A DNA stretch of 64,000 nucleotides, taken from Lasiodiplodia sp. COLG20. Its lineage: Eukaryota > Ascomycota > Dothideomycetes > Botryosphaeriales > Botryosphaeriaceae. Both the position numbers and the translations under genes were made by a program. Below the pieces are notes generated by a model. That model was not told the origin of the DNA. It ran no database searches and worked only from the letters and a program-made list of their open reading frames with translations. The first letter of the stretch is position 1. Each line of letters begins with the position of its first letter. Of this stretch, positions 11,259 through 20,470 are shown piece after piece. The stretch spans positions 372,001-436,000 of the forward strand of contig VNWV01000001.1 in NCBI GenBank assembly GCA_009801085.1, in the 5' to 3' direction.

Positions 11259-12875
11259 TTATGCAGGAAGCAAACTCACTTCCTGGGAGTAAACCGAGCT
11301 CGGACTTGGCAGTGTCGTCTCGCCACCATCCCACTTCTCCTCTTTCCTCTCATTCTTCCTACACTCACTCTTCAACCACCTGAGCTTCTGCTTCAAAATT
11401 TTCCCCATCTCCTCACTATCTCTCACCCTCTCGTCAACCAGTGCCCTCGCAGCGGTTTCAACGTCACCCCCACCGAGATCAGCCGCAGCCTCGCGCATAC
11501 ACGCCCACCACAGCCACCCATCCACCCACGCCAACCGCTTCGATCCCTTGGCCAGGCGCTCCCATCGGCACCACGCCAGCAACGAGATACGCAGCGCCAG
11601 AATGAGCGCCGGTGCACTGCCGACGCGGGTCAGGACACAAGCGGGACAGGCGTTGCAGAGGTGCGATGTCGACGTTCTCCCAGACGACGAAGGCGTAGTC
11701 GGCGCAGGAGAGGATATCCAAGGTGAGAATGAGGATGGAGAAAAGCCTGCGGCGCCGCATCCTGGCACAGCGCTCCATGGCGGATAGCTTGTCGATGTTG
11801 GCGGAGATAAGAACGATGATGATAACGGCGTTGACAGTTGCGATGATATTCCCTGCAGCGTGGAGCCAATCTCTGTCCTCACCTCACCTCCCTTCGTACG
11901 TCGCTCGTCCTCGAACCAAGAGACCAACTCCCCCTTCGCCCGCCTCAGCAACGCTAAGACCTCCTTTACCCGTACATTGTCGTCCCCTGCTCCCTCTTCG
12001 TCCTCATCACCCTCCACAACGACCAACCCCAGACCGGAGGCCCACGAGCCAGCCTCCCTCCACACAAATGTCAGCACACTTCGCAACAGCACACCATCCA
12101 GGCCAGTGTGGAAAGTGCACAGCTCTCCACCTACATCCCTTTCCTCCTCCGCTCTGTCTTCCTCATCCGCTTGTTCAGAATATGCCGGGGAAGACAAAGA
12201 CGTCCTACGCACGGTATGGCCACCACAGCCCGGTCGGTGAGCTGTGCCGGTTCGTCGGCGGCGGCAGTGACGGCGGCGTCCGTGATTGCGATCGCGAAAC
12301 ACCCTCGTTGGCGTTGTTGTTGCTGCCGTCGCCCTTGCCGCTGCGACAGCTGTCGCTGAGCTCATGCATTGCCGCAGGTGGGAGGGCAGCTCCGCAATGC
12401 GCAGGCGCGTGCGGATGCGTCCGATTGTTTCGTTCGTGGTTGGGGACAGCGACGACGACGGCGGGAGCTGAGGTAAGACAGGGGAGGTTCTTCCCTTGTC
12501 ATGGCCATCATCACCATCATCGTCACTGCCCTCAGAGCTTGCCAACTTCGCATCGCTGGCGGTACCACCCTTCGGCGTGGAACCCCGTGAAGATTTCTTG
12601 TCGGCCATGCGGAGGTCATCGGGACTGCAGGAGGCAGAAGGCGAGAGGATACGGGTCAGGAGGTGGATATCTGGCGGGGAAATGTGGCGGTAGGCTGCGC
12701 GGGGCGATGATGGGGTAGCAAGTGGGGAGGAAGAGAAGGAGGTGGCGGATGAGGAAGGCGGAGAAGGTTGCGGTGCGAGGAGTGGCTTTGACGACGGTGA
12801 ATCAGGCTGTGCGCTATAGGCACTGGCGTTACTGCGAGGGGAATATTTGTTGGCGAAAATGCGGAATAAAGGCAT
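11259..12875 (-). CDS. Membrane protein with frame discontinuity (model uncertain)
   Basis: One frame is open from ATG 12875 to the stop at 11259 (538 codons), but coding character moves between frames. The first part is a Ser/Pro-rich disordered region and an acidic stretch. Around 11868-11680 (minus strand) the best coding frame is a different one, reading DWLHAAGNIIATVNAV and then LFSILILTLDILSC, which gives two strong membrane helices. From about 11660 the original frame again looks coding (ALILALRISLLAWCRW, then a charged tail). No normal-length GT..AG intron explains both switches; the nearest is a 35-nt GTGAGG..CTGCAG. Either there are unrecognised introns, or two compensating indels. 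Family not recognised. Confidence 0.4.
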   Translation of the reverse strand: MPLFRIFANKYSPRSNASAYSAQPDSPSSKPLLAPQPSPPSSSATSFSSSPLATPSSPRAAYRHISPPDIHLLTRILSPSASCSPDDLRMADKKSSRGSTPKGGTASDAKLASSEGSDDDGDDGHDKGRTSPVLPQLPPSSSLSPTTNETIGRIRTRLRIAELPSHLRQCMSSATAVAAARATAATTTPTRVFRDRNHGRRRHCRRRRTGTAHRPGCGGHTVRRTSLSSPAYSEQADEEDRAEEERDVGGELCTFHTGLDGVLLRSVLTFVWREAGSWASGLGLVVVEGDEDEEGAGDDNVRVKEVLALLRRAKGELVSWFEDERRTKGGEVRTEIGSTLQGISSQLSTPLSSSFLSPPTSTSYPPWSAVPGCGAAGFSPSSFSPWISSPAPTTPSSSGRTSTSHLCNACPACVLTRVGSAPALILALRISLLAWCRWERLAKGSKRLAWVDGWLWWACMREAAADLGGGDVETAARALVDERVRDSEEMGKILKQKLRWLKSECRKNERKEEKWDGGETTLPSPSSVYSQEVSLLPA

Positions 12876-13509
12876 GATGTTCGTTGCGGTGTTGTGTTTC
12901 TTTGGGTCGGCGGTGCGAGTCTCCAGACTTTTGAAATACTGATTAGTTGTGTGCAGGTTCGACCTATCGTCGGAGCATGGGCCCGAAATACCAAGACCAA
13001 TCCGACACGTTTGAGACTCTTCTGGCTGAGGCGAGCTGTCAGGACAATGGCGATCTCAGGGATGTGTTCCACACCAATCTATTATCCTCTCAAGACAAGG
13101 TCTCAATGAACTGAAACAACACAGCTACACCATGACCTTCCTCGCCACGAGCAAGAGTACAAATTATATCACATGAAGTACTTAGACAGCTGAGAATTAT
13201 TGTAGCTGAGGTACATCATGTATGTCTCTGCCTTTTATGTCACGCCGCCGCGCAGTTTGTCGCGAGGACAAGAGGAACACACCATGTCCATTACAAATCG
13301 TACACACGCCATTCGCAGCAAAACTGCTGGTATCCACGCTCCACGCTTCTACTATGCTCGCTCGACAGTCTCTTATGTTCATCGGCGGAATGCGGCATCT
13401 GTTTTTCAAAGGCGCTCACTTGGTTAGTAATTTCCAAAAGGAGTAACCTCGCTACGCGACTTAGCCCGCAAAAAGTTAGCACAGCTTTACACAGGCAAAA
13501 AATTGCAAA
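12876..13509. other. Intergenic, no supported gene
   Basis: Left part is the 5' side of the minus-strand membrane-protein gene. Right part leads into the 5S gene and has T-runs on the minus strand just past its 3' end. Confidence 0.45.
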
Positions 13510-13628
13510 ACGTACAACAGCCGGGATTCCCCAATGGTCACCCACTTGAGTACTAATCGGCCGGTTCGCAGCTTAAGTACGGCTGAGCGGACGGGAAGCC
13601 CTGCATTCTGCGACCTATGGTCGTACGT
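13510..13628 (-). rRNA. 5S ribosomal RNA gene (copy 1)
   Basis: A 119-nt match to the fungal 5S pattern on the minus strand: it starts ACGTACGACCATAGG, has the internal GGGCTTCCCGTCCGCTCAGC and CGTACTTAAGC blocks, and ends GGCTGTTGTACGT. The first and last six bases pair (helix I). T-runs follow directly, as expected for Pol III termination. It differs from the copy at 40524 by one base (AATGCAGGG here, AATTCAGGG there). Single dispersed 5S genes are the norm in Pezizomycotina. Confidence 0.95.
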
Positions 13629-13729
13629 GAAATAGCGAGCTGTTAATAGCTATTATGACCTGCAGTCAACAGGCAGTCACCTGGCTTGACTGACTCCCCT
13701 GGGTAAGCGCCGTATCCCGTACCCTACAT

Positions 13730-14762
13730 TCATGACCCTAATAACCGTTTCGGTTCCATGGGGAGATCTAGAATATCCCCAATTGAGCGTCCTCCGATCT
13801 TAAAGTCCTTCATTTCCTCGCAGTACTCGTACATCATTTGAAAGGGAATCTCTTCGTCCTTCAGTGCGTCCACCAGCGCCGTAGGATATCCGATCGGATG
13901 GGGTTCCTCTGAATCCACTCTGAATGTCCACGTGCTGTCCGCTACGAACCGATCCCCACCTGTCCTCCGCGAAAACGGCCGCAACATTTCAACCAAGGAC
14001 TCTACCTGCAGCTCGTCCATCTGGCCCGCGAGTAAGTCGCGCAAGTAAAAATTACTCCCTTGGAATTCCAGAGTCCTCAATCGCGGAAGGTTGAGCAATT
14101 TCTCGGCCAGAGCGGTCCACTCACGATTTACGTACTGCCTGGCCCGCCAGCGGCTGCCGCGCTCGATTTGCAACCACGCAACAATGTGACGGATGTACTG
14201 GAGATGAGAGGTGGGCGTGAGATCGAGGAAGATGAAGAGGTTCAATCTGTGCGAAAACGCGAAGACGTGATCGTTACCGTATAATAAGGGGATGGCTTCT
14301 CGATACCTGTTTTATCTTGATGAGTTGCTACTTCGCCAGTGTGAGGAAGAAATTGAGCTTGATGGTTCTGTTCTTACAGTGTCCGACACGTTTGCGCTAC
14401 AGAGAGTAGGGATGTAACGCCATTTTCGGGCATGCTTCTTAGCGTCTGGATATTTCCATTGCAGTAGAAGAGGTGTCTCCTAAGCATATACCAGTGAATT
14501 GGAGGAAGCCCGTTGCCTTAGACGTTGCATGTGGTTAGCTTTTAACTGTCGGCCGAGGAATCATTAACAGAAGATGCTTACGTTTCCGTAATAGGATAAA
14601 AGGGTTTCCCTCTCTTCTCCCTTCCGTGGCCATGAGCAGGCCTAAGAACTGACCACGAGGGCAAACGTATTGCCATATGTGCAAGCGCAGCTCAAGGGGG
14701 AGCTTAAGCAGGCGACAGCTCCTTTGGTCAGAATAAGGGCCATCCAGAATAGGATCAGGCAT
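13730..14762 (-). CDS. 2EXR / F-box-like fungal protein
   Basis: Three exons: 14762-14582, 14516-14378 and 14306-13730 (298 aa). Donors are GTAAGC and GTAAGA; a CTAAC branch site precedes the first acceptor. The N-terminus has the typical LLKLPLELRLHIWQYV box, and exon junctions restore the hallmark AQTCRTLYREAIPLLYGND followed by FSHRLNLFIFLDL. This is the architecture of the large fungal 2EXR/F-box-like family, often considered adaptors of unknown target. No enzymatic residues are visible. Confidence 0.75.
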
Positions 14763-15675
14763 GTTTGAAAGCGATAAATATGGGGTTTGCTGAGTAGCTG
14801 GGAGGTTGTTATTGGGAAGGTACCTGGAGCTCGTTTGAAAATAGGCTGCAAAAAAAGCTGGTGCCTAGGGGTAGTTTTTGGCAGTGCCAAAATCGGTTCT
14901 GCCGGCACTGCCGCGGCACTGCCGCCTTTACGTTTCGCGCTGCCGGCAATACGGTACGTGCGCCTATTACCCACTACCCGATTAGGCACAGCGCGATGGT
15001 AGGAAAGGCCACACCTACCCCAACCGCAAGGGATGCTGGACTTATCATATGGAATGTCCCGCCAGATGTGGTACTTACAAATCTTCTACCATTTTCTGGT
15101 AGAACCGGCAATACTGCCGGTACTAGCAGTGCCGGCAGCGTACCCCCTCTGCCGGCAGAACGACCACCCCTACTGGCGCCTAGTGTTCCTCGTACCATTC
15201 AACTTCTCGTACTAACTGTGTCCTCGGCAATATTATGCCGCAAAGCACGGCTTCTAATGGTGATTGTATTCTTGCTATCTACCTGTCTCTTATAGGCCTG
15301 TTCGTTGTTTTTTTGGTACCTACTGCAAGTTTCCCTGCTTGTGATCAGTTTGATTTACTACTCGGCTTCTGAAATCTTGACGCCTCCCGGTCGGGAAACG
15401 GCTATAAGCGAATGTGCATCTTGCTGGCGCTGCCAAGCACACATTGTTCCACTTTAATCCTAGATTTGGGGGCCACATTATCTTGGCTAGAGCACGATCG
15501 CGATAAACGATCTGAATCCGGGATTATCACAAGGTCAATGCTCGTATGATTCCAGCTGACTGCATGAGAAGGATGCAAATATTGTTTGTGGCGCCACGAT
15601 ATCGCACCACGCTTGGAATAAGTATAAGCGTACATCCCAAATGCATTTTCGTAAAGGTAGGTATACGTCGAAGAA
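14763..15675. other. Intergenic with palindrome-rich block
   Basis: Apart from the TGCCGGCA cluster (separate entry) I see no gene. The right end is the promoter side of the Ecm33-like gene. Confidence 0.5.
14862..15185. repeat. TGCCGGCA palindrome cluster, possible MITE-like inverted repeat
   Basis: The 8-bp palindrome TGCCGGCA occurs four times (14900, 14941, 15130, 15150), with several half copies (CCGGCAATACTGCCGG, GCACTGCCGC). The two ends resemble each other in inverted orientation: the left end reads TAGGGGTAG then GGTTCTGCCGGCA, and the complement of the right end reads GTAGGGGTGG then CGTTCTGCCGGCA. This looks like a short non-autonomous element with imperfect terminal inverted repeats of about 50 bases. 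No transposase is present. Confidence 0.45.
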
Positions 15676-17120
15676 ATGATCATGGCGAAGTCAGCACTTC
15701 TCGGTGTCCTGCTGTTGGGACTTGTGTCTGCAGGTAAGTCTCTCTTTGAGTTTCTAATATGTTGATATATTCCCTTATATTCGTTTGGATTTCCTCCTTT
15801 TTTTTTTTTTTTTTTTTGAGCGAATAAAGTTTGCATGCTAATCAATTTATTTTAGAATGCGGCACTGGTGAAACGGCGACCCTTAGCGGGTATCCAGGAA
15901 CAAGAACGCAGGACACCCCATGGGAGGGCTTGGGCTGTAAAACATTCACGGGTAGCATCGCCCTGGCGACTGACGTGGCCTGGGGCGCCTTCGGCATATA
16001 CGAGATTGAGGAGATTACCGGATCATTCGTGGCACATGACAGCCCTCAACTGAAGGATGTATCCTTCCCCAACCTCCGAAAACTAGAGACACTGTCACTC
16101 AAGAACCCTGATATTGGAGCTTTCCTTGACGTCCGGCGTCTCGAGGAGTTAGAAACCCTTGAATTGTCTCAGCTGTGGTACAGCGGTGGCATGGGTTGGC
16201 GCATCAACATCACGAGGATCTCGAGTTTTGTAGTTGAGGAGACTTTCATAGTTACCCTCACCGCGGATCAAGACTGGGATCCTTCATACTCTTCATTCAG
16301 GAGCTTAAAGACGGCCGATGATATCCGCATCGAGAGAAACCCGCAAATGGGCACTATCAGTCTTCCAGAGCTGACATCGGTTACCAACTCCCTCATCATT
16401 GGATACAACTCTATCCTTGACCACACCTACTTCCCAGCTTTGGAATGGGCAGGAAGCATCACAATCCGTGGTAATGGATTGAACATCCACCCAGCGAGCG
16501 CGGCAATACTTGACTTGCCCATACTTACGGAGGTCAAGGGTTTGTTCAACGTCAGTGACAACCCGCGTATGGAAGAGATCTCTCTACCCGCACTACAAAA
16601 GGTGGATGGTGCTCTGCTGCTCGAGGATAATCCGACTCTGCGGAATTTATCCTTTCCAAGCCTGGAAACAATCTCTGGAGATGTTCTGATTCGAGGAAAC
16701 AACCTCTCGAGGTATGATATCTGAAGGTCATATGCCGTGATCGGAGCTAAATTCTTTCGCAGTTTCGAGTTTCCTGCCCTAAAGAGTGTTGGCGGATCTT
16801 TCACCATACACAGCTTGGTGGAGGGGTTTAACTGTAGCAACTACGAGAACATAAGATCTCTGGTCAGCGGAGACTTCCGCTGCGATGACAACATCCCCCT
16901 TCCGCGCCCCACTTCGACATCTGCTCTGTCTCCCACTCCAGCGGCTACTTCAAGCATCACCACCCCAACCCCTTCAAGCACAGCATCCACTATAGCTTCA
17001 AACTCTACAGCGGCACCTCAAACTGGAGCCGTTGAGCCTCTGTGGAAAAGAGATGACGTGGGACTTTTGTTTGCTGGAGTAGCGTTAGTTCTGGGAATGG
17101 GAAGCTGCCTGCTCCTGTGA
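15676..17120 (+). CDS. ecm33: GPI-anchored cell-wall protein, Ecm33/Sps2 family
   Basis: Three exons: 15676 (or the in-frame ATG at 15682) to 15733, 15856-16711 and 16763-17120; 421 aa from the second ATG. The first exon encodes a signal peptide (MAKSALLGVLLLGLVSA). The body consists of receptor-L-domain-like repeats with the recurring S-LP-L and I-GN-L pattern (e.g. ISLPELTSV, ISLPALQKV, LSFPSLETI). It ends in a Ser/Thr/Pro-rich linker and a hydrophobic tail of about 18 residues (LLFAGVALVLGMGSCLLL) that fits a GPI attachment signal. Family members sit in the plasma membrane and wall and are needed for wall integrity. Intron 1 contains a T19 tract. Confidence 0.85.
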
Positions 17121-17180
17121 GCTTTGGCGCAAGATGAGTAGATTCAGTATAGGAAATGCAAGACTTCATGACTATCAAAG

Positions 17181-17522
17181 CTACCACGAGATCTTTTTTT
17201 CTTCATAAGATACTCCCTGGCGTAGCTTCTCCCACAATTCCGGGGACTTCTCGAAACGTAGGACATCGTATAGAGAGAGGGTGTCAGCGGCACACCGCAC
17301 GTCCGCTCCATGCTCAACAAGCATCTGGGCTATACGAAGCTGTTCGTCATGACGTAAACCCTTTCCTTCGTAAAATGGGGGTCTGGTATGCGCGTCAAGA
17401 GTGATTTGCAGTGTCGTTTTACTGGTTGCGGGAGAATTTCCAGATATTCTCCCAGTTCTTGCATTGACATCTGCATTATAGGCTAGTAGCTTGCCGACGA
17501 TTGAGACACAGATACCATTGCC
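17181..17522 (-). pseudogene. 3' remnant of an ankyrin-repeat (recognition-type) gene
   Basis: On the minus strand one frame reads as the C-terminal end of an ankyrin-repeat protein: SIVGKLLAYNADVNART, then a linker with TTLQITLDAH, then RIAQMLVEHGADVRC, ending at a TAG (17183-17181). The ADVN and HGADV signatures are standard ankyrin elements. Directly upstream the frame is closed by two TGA codons, and no start or earlier repeats are found. The structure resembles the repeat end of NACHT/ankyrin genes such as the one at 41816. Interpreted as a decayed fragment. Confidence 0.6.
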
Positions 17523-17739
17523 ACGTCATCAACTACCACCAAACAGAGTCCTAGGGAATTACACTATGCAGTTTCAAGTGGGCCGATCCGTTCAATGGGT
17601 CCCATCGCTTAGATTATGCGGGGCCGGCTCGCAGGCACCAGCCAAGAGCCCCACGTACCGGGTTTGATGGTAGATTTACACTAAAAGCTGTTCGAACTGG
17701 TATCTTTGAGATTATTTCAACGAAAATCGACCTTTTCCA

Positions 17740-18267
17740 CTAGGTTTTCCTTGCGTTAACGCGAAGGATGTCTCTACATGGAGGACAGTACCACGTCTCG
17801 TGGCGTCTTGGTAGTTCGCTGAGAGTCAAACCAACGCATCCGATGTGAAACCACTCTATCTCGCACTGTATATCGTAAGTTAGCGTGAACACTATACAAT
17901 TATTGGGGACTTACGTTATCATTCTCACAACCAATCATATCGCCGCGCGCATCATCTCTACAGATGCAATATCTCGGCTCGCGCGATTTTCTCTTGTCCG
18001 CTAGTCGCTTGCTACGTCGGACCCCCGCTGAGCGCCCAGATTCTGTCATTCTGTCTCCATCTTCTTCTTTTGGGGAGTATGTTGTGCTACAGCAATTAGA
18101 AACGTTGGATACATTTTACCGAAGATGGTAGCATACGTATATCCAAAATCTTCCCGGCGCGACGAGATTTCCAAGGGTTCTGAAGAATTTTCACGATTTA
18201 TTTCAGGAACGCAGTCGTCCTCTTTCTTGATGAGGCCGTTTTGCTCGCGCTTGATGTGGCTAGCCAT
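17740..18267 (-). CDS. Small ING-type PHD-finger protein (133 aa)
   Basis: Three short exons: 18267-18120, 18042-17915 and 17865-17740, with donors GTAAAA and GTAAGT and acceptors GACAG and ATACAG; the total is 402 nt. The product carries one complete C4HC3 PHD finger: Cys75, Cys77, Cys88, Cys93, His99, Cys102, Cys119, Cys122. The sequence around it (YCIC, GDMIGC, EIEWFHIGCVGL, WYCPPC) is that of ING-family fingers, which bind H3K4me3; Tyr74, Met85 and Trp97 sit where the aromatic cage and its neighbours lie. A basic patch (SKRLADKRKSRE, residues 60-71) may be a nuclear signal. There is no N-terminal ING domain, so it is a stand-alone reader. Partner complexes are unknown. Confidence 0.75.
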
Positions 18268-18506
18268 TGGTAAAGCTGAAAGAGTAGGTCGGTCTAGACA
18301 ATCTGTGAAATCGCGTTGGTTTTGTCCTCTGCTTCTTAAATCAAAGCGTTGGTTAAAAGTTGGAAGACATTGCGAAATTCACAAGTTTCACTTTCAGCCA
18401 TTCAATCACATACTCTTTACTTTTTAATATCTTGTTTCTTTGGATATGAAAATCCCAAGATTGGCACATCAGATTTGAAAGCAGTTCTCTAGGTAAATTG
18501 ACGGCC

Positions 18507-19340
18507 TCAAATTAACGGACAATTCCTTCTCTGCTGAATGTAGTCTTCCACTTCCGACCATGGCGCTCCCTCCAACGCAGTCCCTGACAAAAGCCTCTTA
18601 TTCCAAGCAAAGTCCGGCCCGCGCGTGATGTACAGACCCCGCTCACTTTGATTCTTCCCAGGGTACACAATGCCCTTAGCCTGCCCCCCTTCCTCATCCA
18701 AAAACTCAACCTGCGCCCTCCTAATCTTCTCCCCACCATCAAGAACATCAACCCCCGCAGCACGAACCAGCTCCTCATCACCCCCCACCAACGATGCCAC
18801 CCCATACACCACGCACGCCCCCTCCCCCTCCCCTGCACCACCCAAAACATTCACCCCCGCCCCCCGCTCCCAAACCGGCACCCCATCCCACCTCCGCTCC
18901 ACACTCACAACCCGCCTCGCCGCCACATACCCCTCCGCCCCCACCTCCCACACCCACTCCTCCAACTCCGTCGCGCTCTCCTTCCCCCCCTCCCCCGCCT
19001 CATACACCACCCGAAACGTCCCCGGCTCAAAGCGGTCGTCATACCGCAGCTGACTCAGCACCTGCTGCGCCGACCCTGCCTGGCCGGCGGCGCGCGGTGC
19101 AGGCCCCGTGACGCCGGGGGGCAGCGCGTCGTCGATGCGCCGCACGTCGGTGCCGTATTCCCACGGCCAGGTGTACCAGCCGGTCAGCTTGGCGGGGCGG
19201 GAGCCGGGTGGGATGGAGGCGCGTTTGCGCGGCCAGGCGGGTTGGTCGGGGTCGAAGAGCCAGAGGGGGAAGGGGAGGGGGAGGTCGTCCAGCTTCTTGG
19301 TGCGGGAGAGTCTGGCGTTGGTAAGGCGGGTGGCTGTCAT
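18507..19340 (-). CDS. Hypothetical protein, 277 aa
   Basis: Single open exon. I start it at the ATG at 19340 (MTATRLTNARLSRTKKLDD) because upstream residues in the same frame look like leader sequence. The protein is acidic to neutral, rich in Gly, Ala and Glu, with conserved-looking aromatic segments (TGWYTWPWEYGTD, LYITRGPDFAWNKRLL). No signal peptide, membrane helix or catalytic motif is seen. The middle third has strongly biased C-rich plus strand (G-rich coding strand) composition. Function unknown. Confidence 0.6.
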   Translation of the reverse strand: MTATRLTNARLSRTKKLDDLPLPFPLWLFDPDQPAWPRKRASIPPGSRPAKLTGWYTWPWEYGTDVRRIDDALPPGVTGPAPRAAGQAGSAQQVLSQLRYDDRFEPGTFRVVYEAGEGGKESATELEEWVWEVGAEGYVAARRVVSVERRWDGVPVWERGAGVNVLGGAGEGEGACVVYGVASLVGGDEELVRAAGVDVLDGGEKIRRAQVEFLDEEGGQAKGIVYPGKNQSERGLYITRGPDFAWNKRLLSGTALEGAPWSEVEDYIQQRRNCPLI

Positions 19341-20470
19341 TCTAGTGTTTCGCGGAAGGAGGATCTTTTCTTTGCACAGGATGGGTTGGAAGCTGTTTGC
19401 AGATGTGGGCGCTGAAGAGTTGCTTTTTCTGTAGTTGATCTTAGAGAGAGAATATATTCGGATCTGGTGACTCAGTGGATTGAGGGCTGTGTAGGGAGTT
19501 ATGGGCGGGTTGTGGGGTGGCAACAGGCAGCAGCCTCTTCAGGGTCAGCGCTAAAATCCTTCCGCAAATGACTTCGGTATACTTGATGGAATAGGCCACC
19601 AAATGTAGGAACCTTCTTCCCCCTGCAAAAGAATGACAAGGAAGACCTAATATGCTGAGTTTTGTCTTGTTTCTCATGAAGAGCCATCAACGCGGTCACG
19701 CTCATCTGTTTTCGGAGATGCACGATGGGAAAATTCAAGCAGCTGGGAAGGGATATGAGTTTGGACGAGGAACAACAAGTCCACGATTCTGCTGAAAGTG
19801 TTGTATCATATTGGAAACATTACCTAAGCAAGAAGATGTGGCGGTAATTATCTAGCCATTGAGAGGCCTCGATAGTGTAGGTAATGGCGGCTCGTATGCA
19901 TGCGTTACAGAATGCTACCGATCAAGAAGAAACCAGTCACTGGTCAGTAATATGTGGAAGTGAGATGGTACCAGAGTTTATGTAAATTTGCTCTGTATAA
20001 CTTTTTCCGACCGCCACCTTTACCACGTACAAACCAATGGAGTAGAAGCAGGGAAAAAGGGAGAGTGAGAAGGGAAGGTAAAGCAAAACAGCAAAGGAAA
20101 AGACGCATTGGGTAAACTGTTTCTCCTAAGTGTCATTCGAGTGTTGGGCCTGCAGAGCTGCCGAGGTTACACGTGTAAAGTCGCTCGAATGACAAAGTGA
20201 AATGAACGGGAACTTCGCGGGCTTCCACTCCGGTGTTATGATACTCTGGGATGGTGTAGTCGATTGAAAGGATCGACGGTATGGATGGTTCCCCAACGGT
20301 ATGCGAACCTGGTGATACAAAGGTGTACCTGGTATTGTCGCAGCTCGTCCAGATCAGTTGGATAAGGGGGTTGAGGCTGCTTCCGATGATGGAATGGTCG
20401 ATTAACGGGCGTTTGCGTGCTGAGCCGACGAATTTGATGCTCAATCAATTCCAATCAATGGTTCTGGGAG
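19341..20470. other. Intergenic, no supported gene
   Basis: 5' flank of the unknown gene on the left and 3' flank of the mucin-like gene on the right. A 103-codon frame at 20444-20133 (-) looks fairly protein-like but starts with TTG directly after a stop, so I do not call it. Confidence 0.45.

Noticed and set aside
20133..20444. 103-codon minus-strand frame that looks protein-like
   Set aside because: No ATG; begins with TTG right after a stop, and no upstream exon found.
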